Positions 25,796 through 36,033 are shown, counted from the first letter of the stretch. The stretch is DNA of 64,000 nt from Lyngbya sp. HA4199-MV5 (GCA_019359375.1 JAHHHL010000021.1:54828-118827), one strand, 5' to 3'. Translations and numbers: made by a program. Notes: a model not told the origin generated them from the sequence alone.

Positions 25796-27307
25796 TTAGC
25801 TAAGCGTTTCAACTTCCTGCTTCTGCACCTCCGCTGCTGATGGTTGGCGCTGGTCTTGCAGCACCGTATCTGGGGTTTGCTGTTGGGCTGACTCATCAGG
25901 CTTCATCCATTCGGTGTGGAAGACTCCTTCCTTATCGGTGCGGAGGTAGGTATGGGCACCAAAGTAATCGCGCTGTGCCTGAGTCAGGTTTTGCGGTAGA
26001 CGATCGCGACGGTAGCTGTCGAAATAATCTAACGATGCGCTGAAAGCAGGTACAGGAATACCGACCGTCGCAGCGGTGGCAATCACCTCACGCCAAGCTT
26101 CCTGGCGATCGAGGATGGTTTGCTTAAACTCAGGAGCGAGCAGCAGGTTTGGTAAGGAAGGGTTTTCATCAAAGGCATGTTTGATCTTGTTCAAGAACCG
26201 TGCGCGAATGATGCAGCCGCCTTTCCAAATGCGGGCGCATTCACCCAGATCCAGCTTAAACCCGTAGGTTTCAGAGGCTTTGCTCAGCAGCGCCATCCCT
26301 TGAGCGTAGGAGCACATCTTGGAGCAGTAGAGGGCATCTCTCACTTTCGTGACAAAGGCTTTTTTATCTCCCTCAAATTTTGCGGTGGGACCCGGCAGCA
26401 CTTTTGATGCTTCTACCCGTTCCTCTTTGTAGGACGAAATAATGCGAGAGTTGACCGCTGCAATGATGGTGGGGATCGACACTCCAAGCTCCAGCGCATC
26501 GGCAACCGTCCAGCGTCCGGTGCCTTTTTGCCCAGCCGCATCCAAAATCAATTCAACCAGCGGAGTATTGGTATCCGGATCAATCTTTGTAAAGATGTCG
26601 GCTGTAATCTCAATTAAGTAAGAATCGAGTTCGTCGGTGGTGTTCCACTGAGCAAAAACTTCATGCAGTTCTTCTGCACTGAGACCCAGAACGCTTTTGA
26701 GGAGATCGTATGCCTCAGCGATGAGCTGCATATCGCCGTACTCAATCCCGTTATGCACCATTTTGACGTAGTGACCCGCACCACCGGGACCAATGTAGGT
26801 AACGCAGGGACCGTCATCCACTTGAGCAGCGATCTTCGTCAGGATGGGTTCAAGATAGCGGTAGGCTTGCTCGGTGCCACCAGGCATCAGGCTGGGTCCG
26901 TTGAGCGCGCCTTCTTCTCCACCGCTCACCCCCATGCCAATGAAGGTGAACTTGGCGGATTCCAAATCTTTGGCGCGGCGTTCTGTATCGGTAAACAGAG
27001 AATTGCCGCCGTCAATAAGGATATCGCCTTCGTCTAAGAGGGGCTTGAGCTGTTCGATCGTCGCATCGACAGGGGCACCTGCCTTGACCATGATCAGGAT
27101 CTTGCGGGGACGCTCCAGGGCTGCCACGAATTCCTCCAGGGAATAGGCTGCTACAGCGTTCTTGCCTACTGCCCGTTGTGACATGAAAGCGTCTGTCTTT
27201 TCGCGACTGCGGTTGTAGACAGCGATCGGGAACCCGTTACGCTCGACGTTTAGCGCCAGGTTTTCGCCCATGACTGCCAGACCAATTACACCAAAGCTTT
27301 GTGCCAT
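25796..27307 (-). CDS. gnd: 6-phosphogluconate dehydrogenase, decarboxylating
   Basis: An oxidative pentose phosphate enzyme that converts 6-phosphogluconate and NADP+ to ribulose 5-phosphate, CO2 and NADPH; important for dark metabolism in cyanobacteria. At 503 aa it is slightly longer than the usual 470-485, because of a Gln/Thr-rich C-terminal tail (about residues 478-503). NADP-binding [21 protein letters not shown], the catalytic Lys in [23 protein letters not shown] and the substrate loop [13 protein letters not shown] are present. It is monocistronic, with a terminator downstream and a 258-bp gap to the divergent ycf66 gene. Confidence 0.96.
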   Translation of the reverse strand: MAQSFGVIGLAVMGENLALNVERNGFPIAVYNRSREKTDAFMSQRAVGKNAVAAYSLEEFVAALERPRKILIMVKAGAPVDATIEQLKPLLDEGDILIDGGNSLFTDTERRAKDLESAKFTFIGMGVSGGEEGALNGPSLMPGGTEQAYRYLEPILTKIAAQVDDGPCVTYIGPGGAGHYVKMVHNGIEYGDMQLIAEAYDLLKSVLGLSAEELHEVFAQWNTTDELDSYLIEITADIFTKIDPDTNTPLVELILDAAGQKGTGRWTVADALELGVSIPTIIAAVNSRIISSYKEERVEASKVLPGPTAKFEGDKKAFVTKVRDALYCSKMCSYAQGMALLSKASETYGFKLDLGECARIWKGGCIIRARFLNKIKHAFDENPSLPNLLLAPEFKQTILDRQEAWREVIATAATVGIPVPAFSASLDYFDSYRRDRLPQNLTQAQRDYFGAHTYLRTDKEGVFHTEWMKPDESAQQQTPDTVLQDQRQPSAAEVQKQEVETLS

Positions 27308-27565
27308 AAGAATTCTTTGCCTAACTCTGCAAGTGCTTGGGCTTTCTCAACCCCTAAAGGGTAGCTCGAACCGTCTGAGTTCGCTTGGAAGATAATCTTA
27401 AGCTGTGGGGTTTGAACGCTAGCGTGGAGGTGTGACAGCGGGGAAAACGGAATACAGTTTGGGCTTGGAGTGGTTCCAGTATAGAAAAACTAATCGCCTA
27501 AACTTCAACACTCCCTGACAGAATCGATCTATAAATAGTTGTTCGGCATCGTTTGGAGTAGTCGT

Positions 27566-28465
27566 ATGCTGGCATATCTTCTGGCACTCGTCGTTGGGTT
27601 GAGTAGCGTTGCGCTGTATATGGCAGCGTTCTTTTTCCCAGAGGTGCATCGTAAGCATGACTTTCTCTGGAGTGGGCTGGGGATGTTTTATGCGCTGGTG
27701 CTGTGGGTCTGTGCAGGACGCATTACCGGAGGCGTGCTGCTAGGGCAAACGGCGAGTGTGGTGCTACTTGGCTGGATGGGCTGGCAGATGCTTGCGCTGA
27801 GACGGCAAGTTGCACCTGTGGATCAGCAAACGGCGGTACCAACGCCTGCGGAATGGCAAGCAGCTTTGTCTCAAGCGTGGGCTGGGCTGTCGAGTTCTAA
27901 GGCGCTTGCCCCGATCGCGCGACCGATCGGCAAACAGGTGGCTAAACTAACTGCCTGGGTTGAGGCGCTAGTGACGACAACGACAACGACGACAAGTACG
28001 CCACCCCCTGAGGTGGAACGCCCCTACGTGCCGCTAACGCCTGCTGATTTTGCCAATGCGCGTCAAACGGCTGTGCCATTACCCAAGCCGATCGCGACGG
28101 ATACGCTGACACAGACAGGTGTGAATGGGCAATCGCAAGAGAAGGGGCAGTCTAAAGAGAACGTGCAGGCGAAAGAGAATGCCATGACTGGTCTCTTTAA
28201 GGGGCTGACTGCCAAACGCGAGAGTAAGCCAGTCTACGTGAGAAAGCAGTTTCGCACCCCTGAGACAGAGGCGGCTGATGCAGGAGCAAAACCAAGTAAT
28301 CCCGCTGTGGTAGACCTGCCACCAGAGCCGTCGATTTTAGAAGAACCCTCAACGTTAGAAGCGATCGATGTCACGTTTACGGAGACCACCGCACCCTCTG
28401 TATCGGTGTCGCCCCCCAGCACCGATGAGGCTGAACCGACTTCTGAAAAAGAGCCATCACCCTAA
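27566..28465 (+). CDS. Ycf66 family protein
   Basis: A 299-aa membrane protein. The conserved Ycf66 part is the first 85 residues (MLAYLLALVVGLSSVALYMAAFFFPEVHRKHDFLWSG), with about three membrane segments. The rest is a hydrophilic Pro/Thr/Glu-rich tail of low conservation, including a TTTTTTSTPPPE run. ATG 27566 is used because the nine upstream codons are not family-like. Ycf66 occurs in plastids and cyanobacteria and has no settled function. It is divergent from gnd and convergent with the amidohydrolase. Confidence 0.85.
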   Translation: MLAYLLALVVGLSSVALYMAAFFFPEVHRKHDFLWSGLGMFYALVLWVCAGRITGGVLLGQTASVVLLGWMGWQMLALRRQVAPVDQQTAVPTPAEWQAALSQAWAGLSSSKALAPIARPIGKQVAKLTAWVEALVTTTTTTTSTPPPEVERPYVPLTPADFANARQTAVPLPKPIATDTLTQTGVNGQSQEKGQSKENVQAKENAMTGLFKGLTAKRESKPVYVRKQFRTPETEAADAGAKPSNPAVVDLPPEPSILEEPSTLEAIDVTFTETTAPSVSVSPPSTDEAEPTSEKEPSP

Positions 28466-28495
28466 GCGATTGCGCGGATGATGGTTTGATACGGC

Positions 28496-29743
28496 TCATC
28501 TGGTTGGAAACAGCGTTTGTTGACGTTGGCTTTGTGCGACGATGCGCCCCTGTTTGATGACGGTGCGATCGACCGGAGCAGCCCCGATCGCCTCTGTCAC
28601 CGATGTTGCATTGATCAGCACCAGATCGGCGGTATTTCCAGGAGCCAGACCGTGGTTTGGGATCCCGATCGCCTGAGCCGCCTGAGTCGTTGCCATCGCT
28701 AAGCATTGTTCATGACTCATGGCTGTGTTCAAGTGCAAGACCTGAGCCAGAAGCGTACACAGTTTGAGCAAGTCTCCGTCACCAAAGGGCGTGAATAAAT
28801 TCTGCACGTTGTTTGTGGCAACGCCTGTATTCACGCCATAGGTTGCCAGGGTGTGTACAGGCGCAACACCCCGTCGCGTATTGTGTGTGTCGCGGCGAGA
28901 CATCATGTACAGATCGGTAGACGGTAGCGCCAGGATAGAGATGCCTGCTGTTGCGGTTGCGTGGGCGATCGCGCTCAGTTCAGCCGGAGGTAAACCCGCG
29001 AGTTTGGTCATGTGACCTAAACACACCCGTCCTTGCCAGCCGCGCTTTTGGGTTTCAGCGATCACTACAGGCAGCAGCAGCGGTGCATCATCATCCAAAA
29101 AATCCAGGTGAAAGTCTACGTCGCAGTCAAAGTCCTGGGCAAGGTCAAACACGATGCGGATGTTTTGCTCTGGTTCTGGGTCAACATAGGGCGCGGAACC
29201 AATGACATCGCCTCCCAGTGCCATCGCCTGACGCAGCAAGGCTTCCGTTCCCGGCAGGTTTGTGATGCCTTCCTGGGCAAACACGGCTAGCTGAAGCGTC
29301 AGACCCCAGGCATACTCATCGCGCAGGGGTAGTAAGGCTTTCAGCCCCGTGAGTTGAATCATGGGATCGACTTCAACGTGCGATCGCATGGCGGTGGTTC
29401 CGAAGCCGATCGCCTGTTCGATGACCCGTCGCGCTCTTGCCTGAATGTCTTCCAGGGTGAACGATCGTTTGGCGGCAGCAGTTTGCTGGAGTGCCTCGCT
29501 AAACGTTCCGGTATGCCACTGGACGCGATCGAGCAAAAAGGCTTTGTCCAGGTGAATATGCGCGTCTACCAACCCAGGAAGCAACAGCTTGCCCTGAGCA
29601 TCCAGCGTTGTGATGGCTGGTGTGAGGATGGACGCTGCGATCTCAACGATTTTGCCTTGGTCGATCGCTACTTGCCAGCGATCAGCTTGTCCGGGTAAAC
29701 AGACGTTGGTAAGTTTCAGGTCGATCGACGATGTTTCAGCCAT
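28496..29743 (-). CDS. Cytosine deaminase-like amidohydrolase
   Basis: A metal-dependent hydrolase of the amidohydrolase superfamily, 415 aa from ATG 29743 (MAETSSIDLKLTNV). A longer open frame to 29839 would overlap the neighbouring start and is not favoured. Metal-binding motifs are LVDAHIHLDKAF (HxH) near residue 62, RSHVEVDP, FHLDFLDDD with a His-Asp pair, and GHMTKLAGL. The terminal LPSTDLYMMSRRDTHNTRRGVAPVHTL block resembles the CodA/TRZ group, which deaminates cytosine or related heterocycles. The substrate cannot be fixed from sequence. Confidence 0.8.
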   Translation of the reverse strand: MAETSSIDLKLTNVCLPGQADRWQVAIDQGKIVEIAASILTPAITTLDAQGKLLLPGLVDAHIHLDKAFLLDRVQWHTGTFSEALQQTAAAKRSFTLEDIQARARRVIEQAIGFGTTAMRSHVEVDPMIQLTGLKALLPLRDEYAWGLTLQLAVFAQEGITNLPGTEALLRQAMALGGDVIGSAPYVDPEPEQNIRIVFDLAQDFDCDVDFHLDFLDDDAPLLLPVVIAETQKRGWQGRVCLGHMTKLAGLPPAELSAIAHATATAGISILALPSTDLYMMSRRDTHNTRRGVAPVHTLATYGVNTGVATNNVQNLFTPFGDGDLLKLCTLLAQVLHLNTAMSHEQCLAMATTQAAQAIGIPNHGLAPGNTADLVLINATSVTEAIGAAPVDRTVIKQGRIVAQSQRQQTLFPTR

Positions 29744-29780
29744 GCGCTTATCCGGTAGCTTAGAAGTATTGCTGTCAAAA

Positions 29781-29810
29781 TGGTAGTGAGAAAGATGGTA
29801 GTGAAAAAGC
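29781..29810. repeat. Two tandem 15-bp repeats before the fibrillin-like gene
   Basis: TGGTAGTGAGAAAGA is followed directly by TGGTAGTGAAAAAGC, four bases before ATG 29815. The position covers the expected ribosome-binding region, so the repeat supplies GTGAGAAAG/GTGAAAAAG in place of a strong Shine-Dalgarno. Confidence 0.5.
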
Positions 29811-29814
29811 GTGT

Positions 29815-30441
29815 ATGACGGTTGATCTGACATCGACATCGGCTGACGGTTTGACGGTCTTAACTCAGGCTGCTACGGCGTTTCAAGCACAGGCGAGCGA
29901 TCGCCCAACGGCTGAAGTGGTTGTAAAAGCGTTGCTCCAAACAGAAAAAGCGGCGAAACAGGCGCATCTGCGTTATACCTTCGAGCCATTGCTGGGTAAC
30001 TGGCAGCTTTGCTTTGCGACGGGTACGCGAAAAGTGCGGCGTGGCGGCATTGTGCTGGGAAACGGCTTTTATGTACCCAAATTTGCAGTGGCTCAAATTT
30101 CCTTTCAGGCAGAGGTGGATGAAGTCGCGTCAGGGAAAGGCGCGATCGCCAATCAAGTTGAGGTCGGTCCAGTGCGGCTACGGTTCACGGGTCCGGCGCA
30201 TTACCTGGGTAAGAAGAATCTGCTGGCGTTTGACTTCACCCAGGTGCAACTGCATGTGCTGGGCAGGACGGTCTATAGCGGTGCGGTACCAGGGCGCAAA
30301 CCGAAATCAGACTACGCCCAATCGGTTGGCAAACTTCCCTTCTTTGCCTTTTTCAGGGTGACTCCAGAACTGATGGCGGCGAGGGGGCGAGGCGGCGGGA
30401 TGGCGCTTTGGGTCAAAGTGGACGATCGCTCGATCCCTTGA
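29815..30441 (+). CDS. Plastid-lipid-associated (PAP/fibrillin)-like protein
   Basis: A 208-aa soluble protein. The block FEPLLGNWQLCFATGTRKVRRGGIVLGNGFYVPKFAVAQ resembles the beta-barrel N-terminal part of PAP/fibrillin proteins, and the C-terminal GRKPKSDYAQSVGKLPFFAFFRV block is shared with cyanobacterial homologues often left as hypothetical. Fibrillins bind lipids or quinones at thylakoids and plastoglobules; the assignment is tentative because only the fold-level pattern can be judged. No signal peptide or membrane segment is visible. It converges with cupB. Confidence 0.5.
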   Translation: MTVDLTSTSADGLTVLTQAATAFQAQASDRPTAEVVVKALLQTEKAAKQAHLRYTFEPLLGNWQLCFATGTRKVRRGGIVLGNGFYVPKFAVAQISFQAEVDEVASGKGAIANQVEVGPVRLRFTGPAHYLGKKNLLAFDFTQVQLHVLGRTVYSGAVPGRKPKSDYAQSVGKLPFFAFFRVTPELMAARGRGGGMALWVKVDDRSIP

Positions 30442-30484
30442 TGCTGTATGGATGCGATGTTGTAGGGATGGAGCGATCGCTCAG

Positions 30485-31630
30485 TCAGGCGATCGTTTGG
30501 ACATTGGATAAGCGAGATTCCACAAAGCGATCCATCCAGCCTTCCAGATAGGTCTGGTTTTGCCGCTGCTGCTCTGGATCGGTGGTATCGATCGGGTTCG
30601 GTGCCAATCCAAAAATCGTGGCGGTTGTAACGCAGAACATCGATTTCTGAAAGGTCTCGCAAATTTTGACCCGCAAATCGTCCTCACCTCGTAGCCCACA
30701 GCGATAGATGTCGTGCAGATACTCCGGCAAGTAGTGCCGCATGTCTTGCATCAGCAAGGTGGGAGGAATGCCCGCTCCTCCGATCGGTAGCGGGTCGGCA
30801 TACAGGGCACCATAGGCAAAGCGGCTTTGGTCGGGTGAAATTTGGTGCGCCTGGGCGTTGTATGACACTGTGCCCGAAAAAGGCGTGCCTCGAAAGAAAA
30901 CCGCTTCCACATAGGGCACTGCCACATCAGGCAAAAACGTTAGTCTGGCTGAGGCTGGGATGATATCGTAGGATTGCTGACGAAGCTTGACTGTATACAT
31001 GATGGGTAGACCTGCGGCGGCGACCAGTCCAGCTTGAATGTGCGCGACGACCTGTGGAATGGACTGAATCTCTTTGCGATCGTAGCGATCGGACAGTTCC
31101 AGAAAAATCTCACTCATCACCTTCCAGAATTGACCCAGCCCACTGTAGTACGACAACTGCCGGACATGCTCTGGCAAAAATTCGGGAAACAGGCGATGTA
31201 ACCCCAGGAGTAAAGGATTTCCTTGAATTCTTGCCTGAATGGCTGGCTGTGCCTGCGCTTTAAACTCTGGCGAATCGAGATACGCGTCTAACCCCCCGCC
31301 GCCATGCCAGAGCATCGCTTTCATGCAGTATTCGGCATACTCAAAGTTGATGCGGTTGTGCTGCCAGTGGCGTAACAGTTTGGCAAGCGAAACATCCCCA
31401 TTGAAGTATTTGAAAAATGGGAAAAAAACCAGAAATTGATGCTCAGAGATGTAGAGAAGATTGCGGTAGTACGCATCCAGCACAACGCCGTAGCTTTTGA
31501 GAATGCCGACGACTTCCATCACGTTTTGGGGATTGTCTGGTAGCAAGGCACCCCCCGCCTTCAAGCGATCGATGTAGGACGCTAACGGATGGGATGGCGA
31601 TTGAGCGAAGACTTTGAGCGTATCGGTCAT
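30485..31630 (-). CDS. cupB: CO2 hydration protein CupB/ChpX family
   Basis: The carbonic-anhydrase-like subunit of the specialised NDH-1 complexes that hydrate CO2 to bicarbonate at the thylakoid or plasma membrane. It has 381 aa with NVMEVVGILKSYGVVLDAYYRNLLY, FFPFFKYFNGD and WHGGGGLDAYLDSPEF. The length fits CupB (about 390 aa) better than CupA (about 440 aa); together with linkage to ccm this points to the low-affinity constitutive NDH-1MS' type. It is third after ndhF and ndhD on the same strand, with a 273-bp gap that holds a repeat element. The CupA/CupB choice is inference. Confidence 0.82.
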   Translation of the reverse strand: MTDTLKVFAQSPSHPLASYIDRLKAGGALLPDNPQNVMEVVGILKSYGVVLDAYYRNLLYISEHQFLVFFPFFKYFNGDVSLAKLLRHWQHNRINFEYAEYCMKAMLWHGGGGLDAYLDSPEFKAQAQPAIQARIQGNPLLLGLHRLFPEFLPEHVRQLSYYSGLGQFWKVMSEIFLELSDRYDRKEIQSIPQVVAHIQAGLVAAAGLPIMYTVKLRQQSYDIIPASARLTFLPDVAVPYVEAVFFRGTPFSGTVSYNAQAHQISPDQSRFAYGALYADPLPIGGAGIPPTLLMQDMRHYLPEYLHDIYRCGLRGEDDLRVKICETFQKSMFCVTTATIFGLAPNPIDTTDPEQQRQNQTYLEGWMDRFVESRLSNVQTIA

Positions 31631-31709
31631 GATGATTCAAACGAGACGACGGGCTGGAGACTGAGGCTACTACCTGGTTGACGGACAAATCTTTGAGCGA
31701 ATACTTGAA

Positions 31710-31851
31710 CCCGCCCTGCACTGCAAGTGCGGGCTAATGGCAGGAAGTCCTCTTTAGGCTTTGCCTTCCCGAAGGGTAGAGGACTACAAGCGCCTGACAA
31801 CCCGTTTTAACGGGTTTCGCACCATTAGCCCGGATTTTAATCACGGGCGGG
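31710..31851. repeat. MITE-like element with nested inverted repeats
   Basis: The 30-bp left end (31710-31740) and right end (31822-31851) are inverted relatives: each has CCCG...CGGGC plus CTAATGG or CCATTAG. Each end is itself a partial palindrome. The interior contains AACCCGTTTTAACGGGTTT, another perfect palindrome. It is 142 bp without coding capacity and splits ndhD from cupB. This resembles common dispersed cyanobacterial palindromic elements. Confidence 0.65.
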
Positions 31852-31903
31852 TGAGCAACGAAGCGACCAGCCTTTCAAGACTTTTGTCAGTCAATCGAGG
31901 ATA

Positions 31904-33481
31904 CTACTCTATTATTTCTGCTTTTACCGTTTGTTTAACAACTACTTGTTTGGCAACCACTTGCTCGGCACCTACTGGTTTAGCACCTACTGGTTTAACA
32001 GCTACGGCGGCTTGCGCGATCGCCAAACGATTCGTCATCAAAGCGGTTGTGGTCGTCTCGCTATAGTGCACTAACCAGTTTGGTTGCAAGCCCAGCACGA
32101 CAATTAAAACCGCAAGAATCATGGCCGGGGCGCGATCGTTCCAGGAGACAGGCGGTAGATTTTGGGCACTTTCCGACAATCGCCCAAAGAACGCCCGGTT
32201 CACCAGCAGCAAGAAATACACGGCGGTCAGCCCTGTTCCCACCATACACAGCAGCGTTTGAACGGGGAAGATGGGAAAACTGCCTCGAAACACTAAAAAT
32301 TCGGAAATAAAGCCCACCATGCCAGGAATCCCAGAGCTTGCCATCACGCCAATGATCATCAGGCTTCCGATTAAAGGCAACCCTCGCTCAGGATTGAGCA
32401 ATCCTCGCAGCGCCTCCAGGTTACGAGTCCCTGTTTTTTGATAGACGACTCCAACCAGCAGAAAGAGCATGGCAGCAATGAGACCGTGGCTGATCATCTG
32501 ACAGACGGCGGCTAAAAGACTCAACGGCGTAGCGGCAGCAGCAGCCAGCAGCACGTAGCCCATGTGCGCGATCGAACTATACGCCACCATCTTTTTCATA
32601 TCGGTTTGCGCGATCGCCATAAACGCCCCATACAAGACGCTCACCGCTGCCCACGTCGCTAACCAGGGAGCCAGCACCGCCCACGCTTCGGGAAACAGCC
32701 CTAACCCAAAGCGCAGCAAGCCATAGGTGCCCAACTTCAGCAGCACGCCCGCCAGCAGCACCGAAATCGGCGTAGAGGCTTCCACATGAGCATCCGGCAA
32801 CCAGGTATGGAAGGGCACCAGGGGAATTTTGATGCCAAACCCAATCAACAGCGCCCCTAACAAGACAAACTGCTGACCGATCGGCAACACCTGGGTGAGC
32901 AACACCTGGTAGTCGAAACCGTGAGCACCCGTGAGCAGCGCTAAGCCCAGAAACGCCGCCAAAATCAAAACGCCTGAAATGGCGGTATAAATCAGAAACT
33001 TGGTGGCTGCATAACCCCGTCCTGCTCCTCCCCAAATCGCAATGAGCAAATAAAGCGGAATCAGTTCGATTTCGTAAAACAAAAAGAACAGCAACAAATT
33101 CTGAGCAAGAAACGCGGCGGTCACGCTGGCATTGAGCAACAGCAGCAGGATGAAATAAAGTCGAGGACGGTTAACGGTGGGTTCTCCGCCCGCGATCGCG
33201 ATCGCCGTCAGGAACCCATTCAGGACGATCAGGGGTAAGGACAACCCATCAACGCCTAACTCATAGGTCAAGCCCAGTGGCTCAATCCACACCAGATGCT
33301 CGGAAAACTGCATCCCAATCTGCCCGGTGTCAAACTGGCTGCCCAGCGCGATCGTCAGCACAAACACGCTGCCAACCGTAAGCAACGCCACCAGCCGCGA
33401 TCGGGTCGGAATCAGCGGTTCAACGCCAAACCCAATGAGCAACGCGCCCAAAACCGGTATCCAGATCAACGCACTGAGCAT
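31904..33481 (-). CDS. ndhD: NAD(P)H-quinone oxidoreductase subunit 4, CO2-uptake type (probably NdhD4)
   Basis: A proton-pumping membrane subunit of about 14 helices, 525 aa. The conserved Glu is in the FFLFYEIELIPLYLLIAIWGG helix and the Lys is in the MAIAQTDMKKMVAYSSIAHMGYVLL block; LPDAHVEASTPISVLLAGVLLKLGTYG is also diagnostic. The C-terminus ends in a run of tandem (A)KPVGA/KQVV residues (about 500-522), encoded by short repeats, unusual for the family. It starts 15 bp after ndhF and is clearly cotranscribed with it. The NdhD4 label rests on linkage to CupB-like and ccm genes. Confidence 0.9.
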   Translation of the reverse strand: MLSALIWIPVLGALLIGFGVEPLIPTRSRLVALLTVGSVFVLTIALGSQFDTGQIGMQFSEHLVWIEPLGLTYELGVDGLSLPLIVLNGFLTAIAIAGGEPTVNRPRLYFILLLLLNASVTAAFLAQNLLLFFLFYEIELIPLYLLIAIWGGAGRGYAATKFLIYTAISGVLILAAFLGLALLTGAHGFDYQVLLTQVLPIGQQFVLLGALLIGFGIKIPLVPFHTWLPDAHVEASTPISVLLAGVLLKLGTYGLLRFGLGLFPEAWAVLAPWLATWAAVSVLYGAFMAIAQTDMKKMVAYSSIAHMGYVLLAAAAATPLSLLAAVCQMISHGLIAAMLFLLVGVVYQKTGTRNLEALRGLLNPERGLPLIGSLMIIGVMASSGIPGMVGFISEFLVFRGSFPIFPVQTLLCMVGTGLTAVYFLLLVNRAFFGRLSESAQNLPPVSWNDRAPAMILAVLIVVLGLQPNWLVHYSETTTTALMTNRLAIAQAAVAVKPVGAKPVGAEQVVAKQVVVKQTVKAEIIE

Positions 33482-33496
33482 GATGCCACTCCAGAA

Positions 33497-35332
33497 TTAC
33501 CATGCGAACCAAATCAAGAACCCGCCCAGCAGACTGACGGCGACTAAAATCGTGAGCAAATACGCCTGTGATTGCCCAGTAATGCTGTATTTCAAGCTTT
33601 CACCGCTGAAGATCGACGCAAGCCCCATAAAATTGACCATGCCATCCACAATATAGCGATCGCACCAATTGCTAAAGCGCGCCATCAGCACCACGCCATT
33701 TACGACACTCACGGCATAGAGCCGCTCAATGTAGAAGTCATAGGACAGCAAATCCTGCATCACTCGCCAGGGTAAATGCACCGATCGTGACCAGGCTTTG
33801 TGGAGGTAGATGGTAGCGCCAAGGGCACAGCCAACCACACCTGACAGTATTAGCAGAAATGCTGCCGTGTGGTTGAAATACGCCCAGTCAGGAAGGACAG
33901 ATAAGCGCTCCATCATCGCTGGGGTGAGCAGCGTCACAATTATCAACGACACCATTGGCACCGCCATCGCCCAGCCCACTTCGGGCGCACGACGCGTTTT
34001 TGGCTGTGGTGAACCCAAAAATACCAGCCGAAAAACGCGAGTCAAATTTAAGGCGGTGAGGGCGTTCACAATCAGCAAGACCCCAACCAGCAGCGGATCA
34101 GCCGTCCAAAAGTCATCCATGCCCAACCGCATCGCCCAGAACCCGCCCAATGGCAGAATCCCAACTAAACCAGCAGAAGCCATGACGTAGGCAGATGTAG
34201 TGACTGGCATCCGTGACCACAGCCCACCCATCTCCGTTAAGTCCTGATTGTGCGTTGTCGTAATCACCGAGCCAACGCTCATAAACATCAGGGCTTTTGA
34301 GATCGCATGAGCAAAGAGCAACATCAATGCAAAGCCTGTCCACTGAGTCCCTATGGCAATGAAGACCAGACCCAAGTAGGCACTGGTAGAGTGTGAGAGT
34401 GCCCGCTTGATATCAATTTGCGCGATCGCCACCAGTGAAGCCCCGATCGCTGTCGTTGCACCAATTACCACCAGCGCTGAGAGGGCGATCGGCGAAAGAT
34501 TCAAGATCGGCTGTAGCTTGATCAGCACATAGGCACCACAGCCAACCACCACTGAGTTACGCAAAATCGAAGCCGGATTAGGACCTTCCATCGCCTCATC
34601 CAGCCAGAGGTGCAGCGGAAACTGAGCGCACTTCCCGGTTGGTCCAGCAATGAGGGCAAACCCCAGCAGCGTTGCTGTCATGGGCGAGAGCGTTGCCGTA
34701 TCCGCCCATTCGTAGAGTTCAGGAAAGCTGCCCGTACCACTTAGGGTAAAGAGGGCAACCACCCCCATCAGCAGCAGAATGTCGCCGACCCGCTTGGTCA
34801 AAAACGCATCTCGTGCCGCCGTCACGACTAATGGTTGAGCATACCAAAAGCCAACCAACAAATACGTGGAGAGGGTCAGCATCTCCAGAAAGCCATAGGT
34901 CAGTAGCAGCGAATTACTGATTGCCAGTCCACTCATTGCCCCTTCAAAGAACCCCATCAGGGCAAAGAACCGAGCCAGCGCCCAGTCTTTCTCCATGTAG
35001 CCCAGGGCAAACAGTTGTGCCAACAAACTTAGCCCTGTCACCAATTCCATCGCGCCGACGCTCACGGCTGAGATGTCTAGCACAAACGTAAGATCCAGGT
35101 CTGCCGCATGAAACCAATGGAACACGATCGCCTGCGGTGGCTGGTTCCAGGTTGTACGAAAGACAATCGCGCCGTGCAAGAACGACACCACCGTCATCAA
35201 TAAGTTGAAATAAGCAGCAGGTCGGGGACCCGTCTGACGAATGATGCCAGTTGACCAGGGTAGCGTCAGGATTGCACCGATCAGCCCATAACAAGGTACC
35301 CACCAACTTGTTTGGAGGAGAAACTGAATCAT
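33497..35332 (-). CDS. ndhF: NAD(P)H-quinone oxidoreductase subunit 5, CO2-uptake type (probably NdhF4)
   Basis: A large antiporter-like NDH-1 subunit, 611 aa with about 15 membrane helices. Conserved blocks include FLEMLTLSTYLLVGFWYAQPL, LAGPTGKCAQFPLHLWLDEAMEGPNPASILRNSVVVGCGAYVLIKL (with the key Lys) and LVAIAQIDIKRALSHSTSAYLGLV. The variant residues in LDEAMEGPNPASIL replace the LPDAMEGPTPVSAL of respiratory NdhF1, which supports assignment to the CO2-uptake class. It is first in the ndhF-ndhD-cupB unit and divergent from ccmK2 across 701 bp. Confidence 0.9.
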   Translation of the reverse strand: MIQFLLQTSWWVPCYGLIGAILTLPWSTGIIRQTGPRPAAYFNLLMTVVSFLHGAIVFRTTWNQPPQAIVFHWFHAADLDLTFVLDISAVSVGAMELVTGLSLLAQLFALGYMEKDWALARFFALMGFFEGAMSGLAISNSLLLTYGFLEMLTLSTYLLVGFWYAQPLVVTAARDAFLTKRVGDILLLMGVVALFTLSGTGSFPELYEWADTATLSPMTATLLGFALIAGPTGKCAQFPLHLWLDEAMEGPNPASILRNSVVVGCGAYVLIKLQPILNLSPIALSALVVIGATTAIGASLVAIAQIDIKRALSHSTSAYLGLVFIAIGTQWTGFALMLLFAHAISKALMFMSVGSVITTTHNQDLTEMGGLWSRMPVTTSAYVMASAGLVGILPLGGFWAMRLGMDDFWTADPLLVGVLLIVNALTALNLTRVFRLVFLGSPQPKTRRAPEVGWAMAVPMVSLIIVTLLTPAMMERLSVLPDWAYFNHTAAFLLILSGVVGCALGATIYLHKAWSRSVHLPWRVMQDLLSYDFYIERLYAVSVVNGVVLMARFSNWCDRYIVDGMVNFMGLASIFSGESLKYSITGQSQAYLLTILVAVSLLGGFLIWFAW

Positions 35333-36033
35333 TGAACGACCATCGCACAGAAATTAAGTAATCTTTCTAGCCTTTAAAGGCTCATTTCAAATCGCTCTAA
35401 CAAGGTTTAAAAAACGTTCAAACTTTTAATTAGTTAGCAACACGTTCGCTGATCACTTTAATTGTCTTTACTTTAGCGTAAGACCGACGCTCTAGAAAAG
35501 CAAAATCTGGTCTGAGGACGGCGATCGTAGAGCGTTTCAGCCGTCTTCTAACCTGTCTCATGCGCCATAACAAATGTATCTTATTCTTGCATAGATAAGA
35601 ACTTATGTTAACTATTGTAAAAGATCTATCAGAGTGTCGCCAAAGTTTGCTTCCTGATTGAGGGGCAATGATCTGTGGTTAGATCCCGCATCACTCCTCT
35701 CCCACAGAGGTTTCAGTCAGATCGATCAGTTCGCTATAGAAACGTTCTGTTCGCATGAGTGCCTCAGAAAACCGGGCAAGCTGAGAGACGGTTGACCTTA
35801 TGGCAAGTGAAACGGTTAGAAATTAGTTTTACTAATAACTAAAATCGAAAAATATTATTTACAGTTATATTGCCAAACGTAAGACAATCGCTCTATTCTT
35901 AAATGGAGATACCCAAAGCTGCAAAAGAGCTTAAAGAATGGCACTTTTCGTCATAATTTTAAGAGGTATCCTTGTCAAGCATTATTACCAAATATTTGCA
36001 CGATCACTCTGTAGGAGAAGGGAGTAGGAGGAT
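35333..36033. other. Shared 701-bp regulatory region between ndhF and ccmK2
   Basis: No gene seen. AT-rich stretches at about 35560-35640 and 35820-35930 are probable promoter zones. A hairpin with arms 35514-35522 and 35540-35548 (GAGGACGGC/GCCGTCTTC, one G-T pair) would lie in the ndhF leader. Upstream of ccmK2 a purine run at 36013-36031 contains two Shine-Dalgarno-like motifs, the nearer (AGGAGG) only 2 nt from ATG 36034. No CcmR/NdhR-type operator could be asserted. Confidence 0.5.
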
